A stretch of DNA of 64,000 bases from a bacterium (GCA_905221325.1 CAJNCS010000005.1:62001-126000); one strand, 5' to 3'; numbered from the stretch's first letter, positions 37,733 through 46,975 are shown. The notes: generated from the sequence alone by a model not told the origin. Translations and numbers: made by a program.

Positions 37733-39606
37733 CATTTACAGGACTTAGTCCCAAACAAACTCAGGCAATCGACTTGCTAACAAAACATATCTCTTTACCA
37801 GATGTGGAAGTGACAGTCACTCAGTCTGACCAAGCCTCTATCTCTATCAAGGGTGAAAGTGGACACTATCAACTAACCTATCGCAAACCTCATCAACTCT
37901 ACCGCGCCTTGTCCTTGTTAGCGACAGCTCTAGGTGAAGGTGACAAAGTAGCGATTGAGGAGCAGGCGGCTTATGAAGATTTGGCCTACATGGCAGACTG
38001 TTCTCGAAATGCGGTGCTGAATGTCGCTTCTGCCAAGCAGATGATTGAGGTCTTGGCTCTCATGGGCTACTCAACATTTGAGCTTTACATGGAAGACACC
38101 TACCAGATTGAAGGGCAGCCTTATTTTGGTTACTTCCGCGGGGCTTATTCAGCAGAAGAGTTGCAGGAAATTGAAGCCTATGCCCAGCAGTTTGACATGA
38201 CCTTTGTCCCATGCATCCAGACCTTGGCTCACTTATCAGCCTTTGTCAAATGGGGTGTCAAGGAAGTGCAAGAACTCCGTGATGTAGAGGATATTCTCCT
38301 CATCGGAGAAGAAAAGGTGTATGACCTGATTGATGGCATGTTTGCCACTCTATCTAAACTGCAGACTCGCAAGGTCAATATCGGTATGGACGAAGCCCAC
38401 TTGGTTGGCTTGGGACGTTACCTCATCTTGAACGGTGTTGTGGACCGTAGTCTCCTCATGTGCCAACACTTGGAGCGCGTATTGGATATTGCAGACAAGT
38501 ATGGTTTCCACTGCCAGATGTGGAGCGATATGTTCTTTAAACTCATGTCAGCGGATGGTCAGTACGACCGTGACGTGGAGATTCCAGAGGAAACTCGTGT
38601 CTACCTTGACCGTCTCAAAGACCGTGTGACCTTGGTTTACTGGGATTATTATCAGGACAGCGAAGAAAAGTACAATCGCAATTTCCGCAATCACCACAAG
38701 ATTAGCCAAGATATTGCCTTTGCAGGGGGAGCTTGGAAGTGGATCGGTTTCACACCCAACAACCATTTCAGTCGTCTCATCGCTATCGAGGCCAACAAAG
38801 CCTGTCGTGCTAATCAGATAAAAGAAGTCATCGTGACGGGTTGGGGGGACAATGGTGGTGAGACAGCTCAATTTTCTATCCTGCCAAGCTTGCAAATCTG
38901 GGCAGAACTTAGCTACCGCAATGACCTAGACCGTTTGTCTGCTCACTTCAAGACCAATACAGGTCTATCAGTTGAGGAATTTATGCAGATTGACCTAGCT
39001 AACCTCTTGCCAGACCTACCAGGCAATCTCAGTGGTATCAATCCCAACCGCTATGCCTTTTATCAGGATATTCTCTGCCCAATTCTGGATCAGCACATGA
39101 CACCTGAACAGGACAAACCTCACTTTGCCCAAGCAGCTGAGACTCTTGCTGAAATCAAAGAAAAAGCTGGAAACTATGCTTATCTCTTTGAAACTCAGGC
39201 CCAGTTGAACCAGATTTTAAGTAGTAAAGTGGATGTTGGACGACGCATTCGTGAAACTTATAAAGTCGGTGACAAAGTCAGCTTGCAGCAAATCGCTAGA
39301 GAAGAATTACCAAAACTTAGAAGTGAGATTGAAACTTTCCACAAACTCTTTAGTCAACAATGGCTGAAAGAAAACAAGGTCTTTGGTTTGGATACGGTTG
39401 ATATCCGTATGGGCGGACTCTTACAAAGGATCAAGCGCGCAGAAAGTCGCATCGAAGCTTATCTGGCAGGTCAGATTGATCGCATTGACGAGCTAGAAGT
39501 TGAAATCCTACCATTTACTGATTTCTACGCAGACAAGGACTTCGCAGCAACTACAGCCAACCAGTGGCATACTATTGCGACAGCTTCAACGATTTATACG
39601 ACATAG
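37726..39606 (+). CDS. GH20 beta-N-acetylhexosaminidase
   Basis: A 626-residue cytosolic enzyme. The barrel contains [30 protein letters not shown] and [12 protein letters not shown]. The catalytic Asp-Glu pair is D222-E223 in [14 protein letters not shown], followed by [13 protein letters not shown] and [11 protein letters not shown]. The C-terminal third is helical. It matches the pneumococcal GH20C type with broad GlcNAc/GalNAc specificity and no signal peptide. The start at 37726 overlaps the ROK stop by seven bases and has AGGAGG upstream. It would remove terminal GlcNAc from glycan fragments taken into the cell. Confidence 0.92.
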   Translation: MVTFTGLSPKQTQAIDLLTKHISLPDVEVTVTQSDQASISIKGESGHYQLTYRKPHQLYRALSLLATALGEGDKVAIEEQAAYEDLAYMADCSRNAVLNVASAKQMIEVLALMGYSTFELYMEDTYQIEGQPYFGYFRGAYSAEELQEIEAYAQQFDMTFVPCIQTLAHLSAFVKWGVKEVQELRDVEDILLIGEEKVYDLIDGMFATLSKLQTRKVNIGMDEAHLVGLGRYLILNGVVDRSLLMCQHLERVLDIADKYGFHCQMWSDMFFKLMSADGQYDRDVEIPEETRVYLDRLKDRVTLVYWDYYQDSEEKYNRNFRNHHKISQDIAFAGGAWKWIGFTPNNHFSRLIAIEANKACRANQIKEVIVTGWGDNGGETAQFSILPSLQIWAELSYRNDLDRLSAHFKTNTGLSVEEFMQIDLANLLPDLPGNLSGINPNRYAFYQDILCPILDQHMTPEQDKPHFAQAAETLAEIKEKAGNYAYLFETQAQLNQILSSKVDVGRRIRETYKVGDKVSLQQIAREELPKLRSEIETFHKLFSQQWLKENKVFGLDTVDIRMGGLLQRIKRAESRIEAYLAGQIDRIDELEVEILPFTDFYADKDFAATTANQWHTIATASTIYTT

Positions 39607-39626
39607 GCATTTATCACAAACAGTTA

Positions 39627-39662
39627 AACATCTCCTTTTAAACACATGGAGATGTTTTTTGA
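39627..39662 (+). terminator. Terminator after the GH20 gene
   Basis: Perfect 9-bp stem AACATCTCC / GGAGATGTT with 12-nt loop and TTTTTTG tail. Confidence 0.92.
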
Positions 39663-39718
39663 TTTGGAGATAGGGAAGGAGTATAATGAAGGTAGAAAGA
39701 TAGTTTGGAGGTCTGACC

Positions 39719-40837
39719 ATGAAAAAGCTACTACTAGTCCTAGGTGCTAGTATGCTAGTCTTATCTGCCTGCCATAAAACGACAGAGGACGGCGTAACTA
39801 GTCCGTCAATACCAAGGGAGCAACAAACCAAGGAAACAACCAACTATTTTCACTATTTAGCAGATTCCTATCAAAAGGCTCTTTCGCACGAAAAAGAAGT
39901 CAAGGCTGCAACTGTTCAGTCACCTATGGCTGCCACAGTTGCAGCCATGGAAGAACTCCAGTTATCTAATCCGACTGACCAAGCCTTGATTATGAAGAAC
40001 TACTCGGATTTTCAGAAGCTAATCCAATACAACACCGAGAAGTGGGAAGAAGAGTTTGCAAACTGGGCTTCTTCTATGGGGCAGTCCTATCATAGACTAG
40101 AGCATACAAACTTTGATGAAAAGAATGACCTCATCAAAAAATTAGAAACAACAACAGTCTCTCAGAAAAGTGTCAAATGGAATGTTTTTGGAGTATCGAG
40201 TGACAATGCCTATGATTACTTGGTTTTGGCTGCCTACTATGACAATCAGGACAAACATTTCTACCTATTTACACTGAAGGATGGGCAAGCACAGGTCTTG
40301 CATGCCGATAAGACACTGGAAACTATCCCTACTGCAAATTTTGAAGAGACTGAAAACACAGATTTAGCGCAACGTTTTAAGGAATTTCTATTAAAAACAA
40401 GTGTAACTACAGAGAGCGAGCCAGATACAGATAATAGTTCTTTAATAGACAAGATAAAAACAGCCATGGAATCCTATTCGGATAGTAAAGGTGAAAGATT
40501 TAAGTCAACTAACTTAGCAACATATGGTCACTACTATGGACTAGCAGTGCCAGACCAGATAATGCAATTTGGACAAGTAGATGGGGTGAATTATACTTTT
40601 AAATGGTATGGGTATATTGCAGGTTCAGGTTCTGGGCGGTTCGATATCCTAGCTTGCTATGTGAATGAAGCAGGGACAGATGTGATTCTCTTTGGTTATA
40701 AGGATGGCAATCCTGCTCTTTTACATACAGAAGGAAGACCAGAGATTGAGAAAAACGAATCAGGGGCTATCATAAATGCCCAGGTTCATTTTGTCGAGTT
40801 TCATCACCCAATATTAGAACAAGTTTTCAATCAGTAA
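39719..40837 (+). CDS. Lipoprotein with two related C-terminal modules (DUF4767-like)
   Basis: A 372-residue lipoprotein. The leader MKKLLLVLGASMLVLSAC places the lipid Cys at 18. A helical region (about 40-140) is followed by two similar beta modules: one at about 150-225 (KWNVFGVSSDNAYDYLVLAA, HFYLFTLKDGQAQVLHADK) and one at about 290-350 (KWYGYIAGSGSGRFDILACY, VILFGYKDGNPALLHTEG). The shared pattern is KW, then YDYLVLAxY, then LFxxKDGxxxxLH. This resembles DUF4767 of lactic-acid bacteria; function unknown. AGGTCTG precedes the ATG. It stands alone between the glycan cluster and the ABC transporter, with a terminator on each side. Confidence 0.8.
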   Translation: MKKLLLVLGASMLVLSACHKTTEDGVTSPSIPREQQTKETTNYFHYLADSYQKALSHEKEVKAATVQSPMAATVAAMEELQLSNPTDQALIMKNYSDFQKLIQYNTEKWEEEFANWASSMGQSYHRLEHTNFDEKNDLIKKLETTTVSQKSVKWNVFGVSSDNAYDYLVLAAYYDNQDKHFYLFTLKDGQAQVLHADKTLETIPTANFEETENTDLAQRFKEFLLKTSVTTESEPDTDNSSLIDKIKTAMESYSDSKGERFKSTNLATYGHYYGLAVPDQIMQFGQVDGVNYTFKWYGYIAGSGSGRFDILACYVNEAGTDVILFGYKDGNPALLHTEGRPEIEKNESGAIINAQVHFVEFHHPILEQVFNQ

Positions 40838-40900
40838 AGCGGAAATACACTTATCGTATGCAAAGTGTTTCTCGTGAAACCTATTTCTTATAAAAAACTT

Positions 40901-40930
40901 CTCCACATAAAATAATTTGTGGAGTTTTTT
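40901..40930 (+). terminator. Terminator after the duplicated-module lipoprotein gene
   Basis: CTCCACA / TGTGGAG stem with a 10-nt loop and TTTTTT tail; A-rich on the left side. Confidence 0.85.
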
Positions 40931-40967
40931 CTATAATTAGTAGTTTAACCTGACCTTCAAATAGGAG

Positions 40968-40973
40968 TATACT
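40968..40973 (+). promoter_or_regulatory. -10 box of the sugar ABC transporter operon
   Basis: TATACT; the -35 region (TTTAAC near 40944) is weak. The CcpA site begins five bases after it. Confidence 0.6.
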
Positions 40974-40978
40974 AATAA

Positions 40979-40992
40979 TGTAATCGTTATCA
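40979..40992. promoter_or_regulatory. CcpA cre site
   Basis: TGTAATCGTTATCA fits the cre consensus TGWAANCGNTNWCA at every position. It covers the expected transcription start of the ABC transporter operon, so repression by CcpA in the presence of glucose is likely. Confidence 0.88.
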
Positions 40993-41043
40993 AACCTAAA
41001 AATTCGATAGAATCAGTTTTTAGGAATAAAAAGGGAGGAAATT

Positions 41044-41973
41044 ATGAAAAAGTTTTCAAAGACCTTGAGAGATAACTGGATCTTTCTCTTGATGGTTTTA
41101 CCAGGGGCTCTCTGGCTGATTCTATTCTTTTACATTCCAGTATTTGGGAATGTGGTTGCCTTTAAAGACTACCATATGACCAGTAATGGTTTCATAGATA
41201 GTATTGTGAATAGTAAATGGGTCGGGTTAGATAATTTCAGATTCTTGTTTAGTTCAAAAGATGCCTTTATCATCACTCGAAATACCGTTCTTTACAATCT
41301 CGGCTTCATCTTTATCGGTTTGATTGTATCAGTAGGGATTGCCGTCATCCTCAGCGAGCTTCGCTCTAAGAGAATGGTTAAGATTTTCCAAACGTCTATG
41401 TTGTTCCCTTACTTCCTGTCATGGGTTATCATCAGTTTCTTTACAGATGCCTTCCTAAACATTGACAAAGGGGTTTTCAACCATTTCCTAACCTCCATTG
41501 GCATGAAGGAAGTCAACTTCTACGCTGACTTAGGCATTTGGCCATACCTTCTCCTTTTCCTAGGTATTTGGAAAGGCTTTGGTTATAGTAGTGTTATGTA
41601 CTACGCAACCATCATGGGAATTGATACAACCTACTACGAAGCAGCAACAGTGGACGGGGCGAGCAAGTGGCAACGCATTCGCAACGTAACCATTCCTCAG
41701 TTGACTCCACTTGTGACAGTCTTGACCATCCTTGCAGTCGGAAATATCTTCCGCGCAGACTTTGGTCTCTTCTATCAAATTCCACACAATGCGGGTCAGC
41801 TTTACAATGTAACCAACGTTTTGGACGTATATGTCTTTAATGGTTTGACTCAGACAGCAGATATCGGTATGGCTTCAGCAGCCGGTCTTTACCAATCCGT
41901 TGTCGGTTTGATACTGGTTATCCTATCAAACTTGCTTGCAAGACGAGTCGATCCAAACTCAGCTTTGTTCTAG
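41044..41973 (+). CDS. Carbohydrate ABC transporter permease, LplB type
   Basis: A 309-residue inner-membrane permease with six spans. The first is WIFLLMVLPGALWLILFFYI, and the binding-protein-dependent transport loop appears as YYEAATVDGASKWQRIRNVT with the EAA Gly (ENAATVDGA-type). It pairs with the next permease to form the channel. This LplB/YtcP class usually carries oligosaccharides and shares a multi-purpose ATPase such as MsmK encoded elsewhere; no ATPase gene is present here. AGGGAGG lies before ATG 41044, with a perfect cre at the promoter. Confidence 0.9.
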   Translation: MKKFSKTLRDNWIFLLMVLPGALWLILFFYIPVFGNVVAFKDYHMTSNGFIDSIVNSKWVGLDNFRFLFSSKDAFIITRNTVLYNLGFIFIGLIVSVGIAVILSELRSKRMVKIFQTSMLFPYFLSWVIISFFTDAFLNIDKGVFNHFLTSIGMKEVNFYADLGIWPYLLLFLGIWKGFGYSSVMYYATIMGIDTTYYEAATVDGASKWQRIRNVTIPQLTPLVTVLTILAVGNIFRADFGLFYQIPHNAGQLYNVTNVLDVYVFNGLTQTADIGMASAAGLYQSVVGLILVILSNLLARRVDPNSALF

Positions 41974-41986
41974 AAAGGAGGAGAAT

Positions 41987-42910
41987 ATGGCAGAAAAGAA
42001 AATTAAAAAAGAAAAAATCGATAATGTCGGCATTCACTCCTTCAGTAAGAAAGCAGATATCTTCTTTAGTATTATCTCTGGTTTGATCGCTCTTTCTTGT
42101 ATCTTGCCCTTTATCTTCGTTATCATCATTTCGGTGACAGATGAAAAGAGCATCCTCCAGTATGGATATAGCTTTTTCCCATCACAGTTTGGATTAGATG
42201 GTTTTGAGTTCTTGGCTCAGTTTAAGGATAAAATCCTCCAAGCGCTCTTTATCTCAGTCTTTGTAACAGTAGTCGGAACAGTAACCAACGTCTTCATCAC
42301 GACCACTTATGCCTACGCCATCTCACGTACAACCTTTAAGTATCGCAGATTCTTTACGATCTTCGCTCTTCTTAGTATGTTGTTCAATGCTGGTTTGGTG
42401 CCAGGCTATATCGTGGTGACTCGTTTGCTTCAACTTGGTGATACGGTTTGGGCCTTGATTGTTCCAATGCTTCTCTCACCATTCAACATCATCTTGATGC
42501 GTTCCTTCTTCAAGAAGACCATTCCAGAAGCCATTCTCGAATCTGCTCGTATCGATGGTGCAAGTGAAGCTCGGATCTTCTTCCAGATCTGTTTGCCCTT
42601 GTCACTTCCAGGTATCGCAACCATCACGCTTTTGACAGCACTTGGTTTCTGGAACGACTGGTTCAACGCCCTTCTTTACATCAAGAGTGATAACTTGTAT
42701 CCATTGCAATATTTGCTCATGCAAATCCAGCAAAATATGGACTACATTGCAAAAGCAGTCGGTCTATCTGGTCAACTGGGAGTTGCTCTTCCAAAAGAAA
42801 CAGGACGTATGGCCATGGTTGTGGTTGCAACCCTTCCGATTGCCATTCTGTATCCATTCTTCCAACGCTACTTTGTAAAAGGTTTGACCATCGGTGGTGT
42901 GAAAGAGTAG
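41987..42910 (+). CDS. Carbohydrate ABC transporter permease, YtcP/LplC type
   Basis: A 307-residue permease with six spans. The charged N-terminus (AEKKIKKEKIDN) precedes span 1 (ISGLIALSCILPFIFVIII). The EAA loop is AILESARIDGASEARIFFQI and the C-terminus is YPFFQRYFVKGLTIGGVKE, the usual LplC ending. The ATG at 41987 with AAAGGAGGAG is chosen over an upstream in-frame codon lying inside the previous gene. It partners the upstream LplB-type permease and the lipoprotein downstream. Confidence 0.92.
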   Translation: MAEKKIKKEKIDNVGIHSFSKKADIFFSIISGLIALSCILPFIFVIIISVTDEKSILQYGYSFFPSQFGLDGFEFLAQFKDKILQALFISVFVTVVGTVTNVFITTTYAYAISRTTFKYRRFFTIFALLSMLFNAGLVPGYIVVTRLLQLGDTVWALIVPMLLSPFNIILMRSFFKKTIPEAILESARIDGASEARIFFQICLPLSLPGIATITLLTALGFWNDWFNALLYIKSDNLYPLQYLLMQIQQNMDYIAKAVGLSGQLGVALPKETGRMAMVVVATLPIAILYPFFQRYFVKGLTIGGVKE

Positions 42911-43018
42911 CACTTGCTGAGAAACACCGTTTCTCCCTTCCCAACTTCATCTTAGTGACTGAAGTTACAAATCATTAAATCGTTTATAAGTTTAAAAACA
43001 AAAAAAGGAGTTTTTATC

Positions 43019-44503
43019 ATGAAAAACTGGAAAAAATATGCTTTTGCATCTGCTAGCGTAGTCGCTTTGGCTGCAAGCCTTGCCGCTTGTGGAAACCTTT
43101 CAGGTAACAACAAAAAAGCTGCTGACTCAGCTTCAGGTGACAAACCTGTTCTTAAAATGTACCAAATTGGTGACAAACCAGACAACTTGGATGAATTACT
43201 AGAAAATGCCAACAAAATCATCGAAGAAAAAGTTGGTGCTAAATTGGATATCCAATACCTTGGATGGGGTGACTACGGTAAGAAAATGTCAGTTATCACA
43301 TCATCAGGTGAAAACTACGATATCGCTTTTGCAGATAACTATGTTGTAAATGCTCAAAAAGGTGCTTACGCTGACTTGACTGATTTGTACAAGAAAGAAG
43401 GAGCAGAGCTTTACAAAGCACTTGACCCAGCTTACATCAAAGGGAACACTGTAAACGGTAAGATTTACGCTGTTCCAGTTGCAGCCAACGTTGCATCATC
43501 TCAAAACTTTGCCTTTAACGGCGCTCTTCTTGCCAAATATGGCATTGATATTTCAGGTGTCACTTCATACGAAACACTTGAACCAGTCTTGAAACAAATC
43601 AAAGAAAAAGCTCCAGACGTAGTACCATTTGCGGTTACGAAGAACTTCATCCCATCTGATAACTTTGACTACCCAGTACCAAACGGACTTCCATTCGTTA
43701 TCGACCTTGAAGGAGACACTACTAAGATTGTAAACCGTTACGAAGTACCTCGTTTCAAAGAACACTTGAAGACTCTTCATAAATTCTATGAAGCTGGATA
43801 CATTCCAAAAGACGTAGCAACAAGCGACACTTCATTTGACCTTCAACAAGATACTTGGTTCGTTCGTGAAGAAACAGTAGGACCAGCTGACTACGGTAAC
43901 AGCTTGCTCTCACGTGTTGCTAACAAAGATATCCAAATCAAACCAATCACTAACTTTATCAAGAAAAACCAAACAACACAAGTTGCTAACTTTGTCATTT
44001 CAAACAACTCTAAGAACAAAGAAAAATCAATGGAAGTGTTGAATCTCTTGAACACAAACCCAGAACTCTTGAACGGTCTTGTTTACGGTCCAGAAGGCAA
44101 GAACTGGGAAAAAGTTGAAGGTAAAGAAAACCGTGTCCGCGTCCTTGATGGATATAAAGGAAACACTCACATGTCAGGTTGGAACACTGGTAACAACTGG
44201 ATCCTTTACATCAACGAAAACGTTACAGACCAACAAATTGCAGATTCTAAGAAACAATTGGCAGAAGCTAAAGAATCTCCAGCACTTGGATTTATCTTTA
44301 ACACTGACAGTGTCAAATCTGAAATTTCAGCAATCTCTAACACAATGCAACAATTCGATACAGCTATCAACACTGGTACTGTAGACCCAGATAAAGCAAT
44401 CCCAGAATTGATGGAAAAATTAAAATCTGAAGGTGCCTACGAAAAAGTATTGAACGAAATGCAAAAACAATACGACGAATTTTTGAAAAACAAAAAATCA
44501 TAA
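43019..44503 (+). CDS. Carbohydrate ABC transporter substrate-binding lipoprotein
   Basis: A 494-residue lipoprotein. The leader ends in LAAC (Cys near 24), followed by a Gly/Asn/Ser stretch. The mature protein has the two-lobed extracellular solute-binding fold: VLKMYQIGDKPDNLDELLE, IQYLGWGDYGKKMSVITSSG, DIAFADNYVVNAQKGAYADL. A long DUF3502-like C-terminal part follows, usual in LplA-type proteins. AAAGGAG precedes the ATG. Codon use is highly biased to favoured codons, suggesting abundant expression. The sugar is not evident from sequence; proximity to the N-glycan hydrolases suggests a glycan fragment. Confidence 0.92.
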   Translation: MKNWKKYAFASASVVALAASLAACGNLSGNNKKAADSASGDKPVLKMYQIGDKPDNLDELLENANKIIEEKVGAKLDIQYLGWGDYGKKMSVITSSGENYDIAFADNYVVNAQKGAYADLTDLYKKEGAELYKALDPAYIKGNTVNGKIYAVPVAANVASSQNFAFNGALLAKYGIDISGVTSYETLEPVLKQIKEKAPDVVPFAVTKNFIPSDNFDYPVPNGLPFVIDLEGDTTKIVNRYEVPRFKEHLKTLHKFYEAGYIPKDVATSDTSFDLQQDTWFVREETVGPADYGNSLLSRVANKDIQIKPITNFIKKNQTTQVANFVISNNSKNKEKSMEVLNLLNTNPELLNGLVYGPEGKNWEKVEGKENRVRVLDGYKGNTHMSGWNTGNNWILYINENVTDQQIADSKKQLAEAKESPALGFIFNTDSVKSEISAISNTMQQFDTAINTGTVDPDKAIPELMEKLKSEGAYEKVLNEMQKQYDEFLKNKKS

Positions 44504-44544
44504 GCTCGATTGATTTCGTGTATTCATTCCTAAAAAATGTTAAT

Positions 44545-44586
44545 ACTACCTCCTCTGGGAATCCTAGAGGAGGTAGTGTTTTTTTG
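44545..44586 (+). terminator. Terminator after the sugar ABC transporter operon
   Basis: Perfect 12-bp stem ACTACCTCCTCT / AGAGGAGGTAGT with a 9-nt loop and a seven-T run. Confidence 0.95.
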
Positions 44587-44712
44587 TTAGATGAACTAAA
44601 AGCAAAAAATCATGGAAAACTTTGTGAAATACTAGTATAAAATATGGATATCGATTAATTAGATTAATACCCCTATTAGTTTAATTAAGTAGATTTTTAG
44701 AATGAAGTAGCT

Positions 44713-44742
44713 TATAATAAGAGTACGATGAAAGCGCTTAAC
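44713..44742 (+). promoter_or_regulatory. -10 box and cre-like site upstream of the OFA transporter
   Basis: TATAAT (44713-44718) is followed by TGAAAGCGCTTAAC (44729-44742), a cre-like palindrome GAAAGCGCTT with one mismatch to the consensus. The -35 is weak. The leader to the gene would be about 215 nt. Confidence 0.5.
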
Positions 44743-44766
44743 ATTGTGAAATTTAACTGGATTTTG

Positions 44767-44798
44767 ATTTAAGAAGTGGACAGGAGTCCTTCTTAAAT
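44767..44798 (+). other. Strong hairpin in the leader of the OFA transporter gene
   Basis: ATTTAAGAA-gt-GGAC opposite GTCC-TTCTTAAAT around an AGGA loop: 13 bp with a 2-nt bulge. No U tail follows, so it is not a simple terminator. The rest of 44587-44938 is AT-rich with no gene. Confidence 0.5.
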
Positions 44799-44938
44799 GT
44801 TTCATTTATGTCTGATTTCAGCTTGTTTACATTTTATAAATTATGAAACGTTCAAGCAAAACTCAGTAAGTGAAAATCCGATAAAAAGTCGTTTGCTATC
44901 CCTTTTGGGAACAAGAAATATTACATGAGGTTATTCAT

Positions 44939-46132
44939 ATGAAAAAAACACCCAATCGTTGGTTAATTTTGGCTGCGGCCATTTTAACGAATCTTTCTCT
45001 AGGTGCTGGTTACGCCTGGTCAGTCTTTCAAAAGGCACTCCTAGAAACCAATGCCAGTCAAGGATGGGTTCAAGCCCAGACTTCTTTGGCCTTTAGTATT
45101 TCTTTTGCTATGGTTCCTGTTGGAATGATTCTTTTTGGTCCCAAAGTAGATTCGGTTGGCCCTAAAAAGTTTGTTTTTCTAGGCGGTATTCTCTTTGGTA
45201 CAGGGATGTTTGCGACTGGTTTTGCGAACTCACTACCCGTGCTTTACCTTACTTACGGTGTCATCCTAGGACTTGGTATCGGCTCTGCCTATGGGGCATC
45301 TACTTCAGTTGCAACTAAGTGGTTCCCAGACAAGAAAGGTCTAGCTGGTGGTTTGACAGCAGCAGGATTCGGATTAGGTCCACTGATTATCGGTCCAGTC
45401 GCTAAAGCTTTGATTGCATCAATGGGTGTTTACTCAACATTCAAAGTATTAGGTATTATCCTGTTGATCGTTATTTGTACTTCATCATTGGTAATGGAAA
45501 AAGCTCCTGTTGTTGCTTCAGCTGGTGGTGTTGCTCAACCAGAAGGTAAGACCTACAAAGAAATGCTCCGTGATGGAAATTACTGGTTGCTATGGTTGAT
45601 TTACGTTCTTGGCGCTACTGGTGGAATGATGATTATCGGTACTGCCGCAGCAATCTCTGACCAATACAAACTCGTTGGTGAAGCAACTCTCTTCGTTATG
45701 TTGGTATCTATCGCGAATACATTCGGACGTATCTTCTGGGGTACAGTTTCTGATAAGATTGGTCGCTACCCTACAGTTATTGCTATGTTTGGAGCAGTTG
45801 CTGCAGGTTTGTTGCTCACGGCCTTGTTCAAAGGCCCAGGAAGCATCTTAGCTATCCTTGGAGTTATGCTGGTTGCCTTATCATTCGGTGGATTCCTAGG
45901 TTCCTTCCCAGGAATTACTGCTGAAAACTGGGGAGTGACTTACGTAGGGACAAACTATGGATGGATGTTTACTGCTTATGGTGTAGCTGCTATTGCTGGT
46001 CCTCAGTTAGGGGCACGTCTTGCACAGGCAAACCAAGGAGATTATACAATGGCCTTCTTTATCGTTATCGGTATGGCTATCATTGGTATTTTGCTCCAAC
46101 TCTTCTATATGGCTAAAGCTAAAAAAGTTTAA
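44939..46132 (+). CDS. OFA-family MFS transporter (oxalate/formate antiporter type)
   Basis: A 397-residue transporter with twelve spans. OFA subfamily marks: PNRWLILAAAILTNLSLGAG at the start, GYAWSVFQKAL, GIGSAYGASTSVATKWFPDK between spans 4 and 5, GLAGGLTAAGFGLGPLIIGP, and NTFGRIFWGTVSDKIGRYP. Substrate not predictable; members move organic acid anions. ATGAGG-type site and a long structured leader precede the ATG. A terminator ends the gene just before the IS element. Confidence 0.88.
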   Translation: MKKTPNRWLILAAAILTNLSLGAGYAWSVFQKALLETNASQGWVQAQTSLAFSISFAMVPVGMILFGPKVDSVGPKKFVFLGGILFGTGMFATGFANSLPVLYLTYGVILGLGIGSAYGASTSVATKWFPDKKGLAGGLTAAGFGLGPLIIGPVAKALIASMGVYSTFKVLGIILLIVICTSSLVMEKAPVVASAGGVAQPEGKTYKEMLRDGNYWLLWLIYVLGATGGMMIIGTAAAISDQYKLVGEATLFVMLVSIANTFGRIFWGTVSDKIGRYPTVIAMFGAVAAGLLLTALFKGPGSILAILGVMLVALSFGGFLGSFPGITAENWGVTYVGTNYGWMFTAYGVAAIAGPQLGARLAQANQGDYTMAFFIVIGMAIIGILLQLFYMAKAKKV

Positions 46133-46137
46133 AAATG

Positions 46138-46165
46138 AATCCTTGGATCATCCAAGGATTTTTTA
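46138..46165 (+). terminator. Terminator after the OFA transporter gene
   Basis: Perfect 10-bp stem AATCCTTGGA / TCCAAGGATT with TCA loop and T tail. Confidence 0.93.
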
Positions 46166-46179
46166 AATTATGTGACTAT

Positions 46180-46925
46180 TAGTCCGTCTCGCTCCGTAAG
46201 GTGCGAGACAAATAAACCACCTGCTATGCGGGTGCGCATCGAAGGTTATACCAAAAAAACTCCAAACGCGATACAATAAAGGTGTTCAAGCCAATTGTAA
46301 AGCGAAAGGAGAAAAATATGGCACAAAAGGCACATAGTTTATCACACACAAAGTGGATGTGTAAATATCACATTGTGTTCACCCCTAAGTATAGACGAAA
46401 AATCATTTATAATCAATATCGAAGTAGTTTGGGAGAAATATTCCACCGATTATGTAGTTATAAAGGTGTTGAGATTATCGAAGGACACTTAATGCCTGAT
46501 CATGTACATATGTTAGTAAGTATTCCACCGAGGATAAGTGTTTCAAGTTTCATGGGATATTTAAAAGGTAAAAGTGCACTCATGATGTTTGACAAACACG
46601 CTAATCTCAAGTATAAGTTTGGGAATCGGCATTTCTGGGCAGAAGGTTATTATGTGAGTACAGTGGGACTTAATGAAGCCACAACTAGGAAATATATCCA
46701 AGAACAGGAAAAGCATGATATAGCACTAGATAAATTGAGTGTAAAAGAATATGAGGATCCCTTTAGGGATAGTGGTAAGTAGTACCAAGGTCTCTTTAAG
46801 AGGCAAGTGACGAGTCAAGAGCAATGAGGCTTGAACAACGTGAAAGCCAGCGTCTTTAGGCGCTGGCTGGTAATTTGGGCTTATAGCCCTGGTGCAAACC
46901 ACCCGTTTGACGGGTGGTTATGATT
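46180..46925 (+). mobile_element. IS200/IS605-type insertion sequence, single transposase, apparently intact
   Basis: The left end holds hairpins GTCTCGC / GCGAGAC (46186-46209) and CACCTGC-tat-GCGGGTG (46218-46234). The right end holds AGCCAGCG / CGCTGGCT (46845-46868) and ACCACCCGT-ttg-ACGGGTGGT (46898-46918). The ACCACC...GGTGG end hairpins with no terminal inverted repeats or target duplication fit the single-strand mobility of this family. Exact ends were not determined. It lies between the OFA transporter terminator and trhO. Confidence 0.85.
46318..46782 (+). CDS. tnpA: IS200-family Y1 transposase TnpA
   Basis: A 154-residue HUH/Y1 transposase. Visible marks: HTKWMCKYHIVFTPKYRRKI at the N-terminus, the HUH pair in EGHLMPDHVHMLVSIPP, YLKGKSALMMF, and the nucleophile Tyr region AEGYYVSTVGLNEATTRKYI. 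Full length and without frameshift, so probably active. AAAGGAG precedes ATG 46318; an in-frame codon at 46282 is upstream of that site. There is no tnpB nearby, so this is an IS200 rather than IS605 form. Confidence 0.95.
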   Translation: MAQKAHSLSHTKWMCKYHIVFTPKYRRKIIYNQYRSSLGEIFHRLCSYKGVEIIEGHLMPDHVHMLVSIPPRISVSSFMGYLKGKSALMMFDKHANLKYKFGNRHFWAEGYYVSTVGLNEATTRKYIQEQEKHDIALDKLSVKEYEDPFRDSGK

Positions 46926-46975
46926 GGAGTAGACATCCGTTGGAATTAGCTCCTTTTAATTTCCGGTCAAATAAA

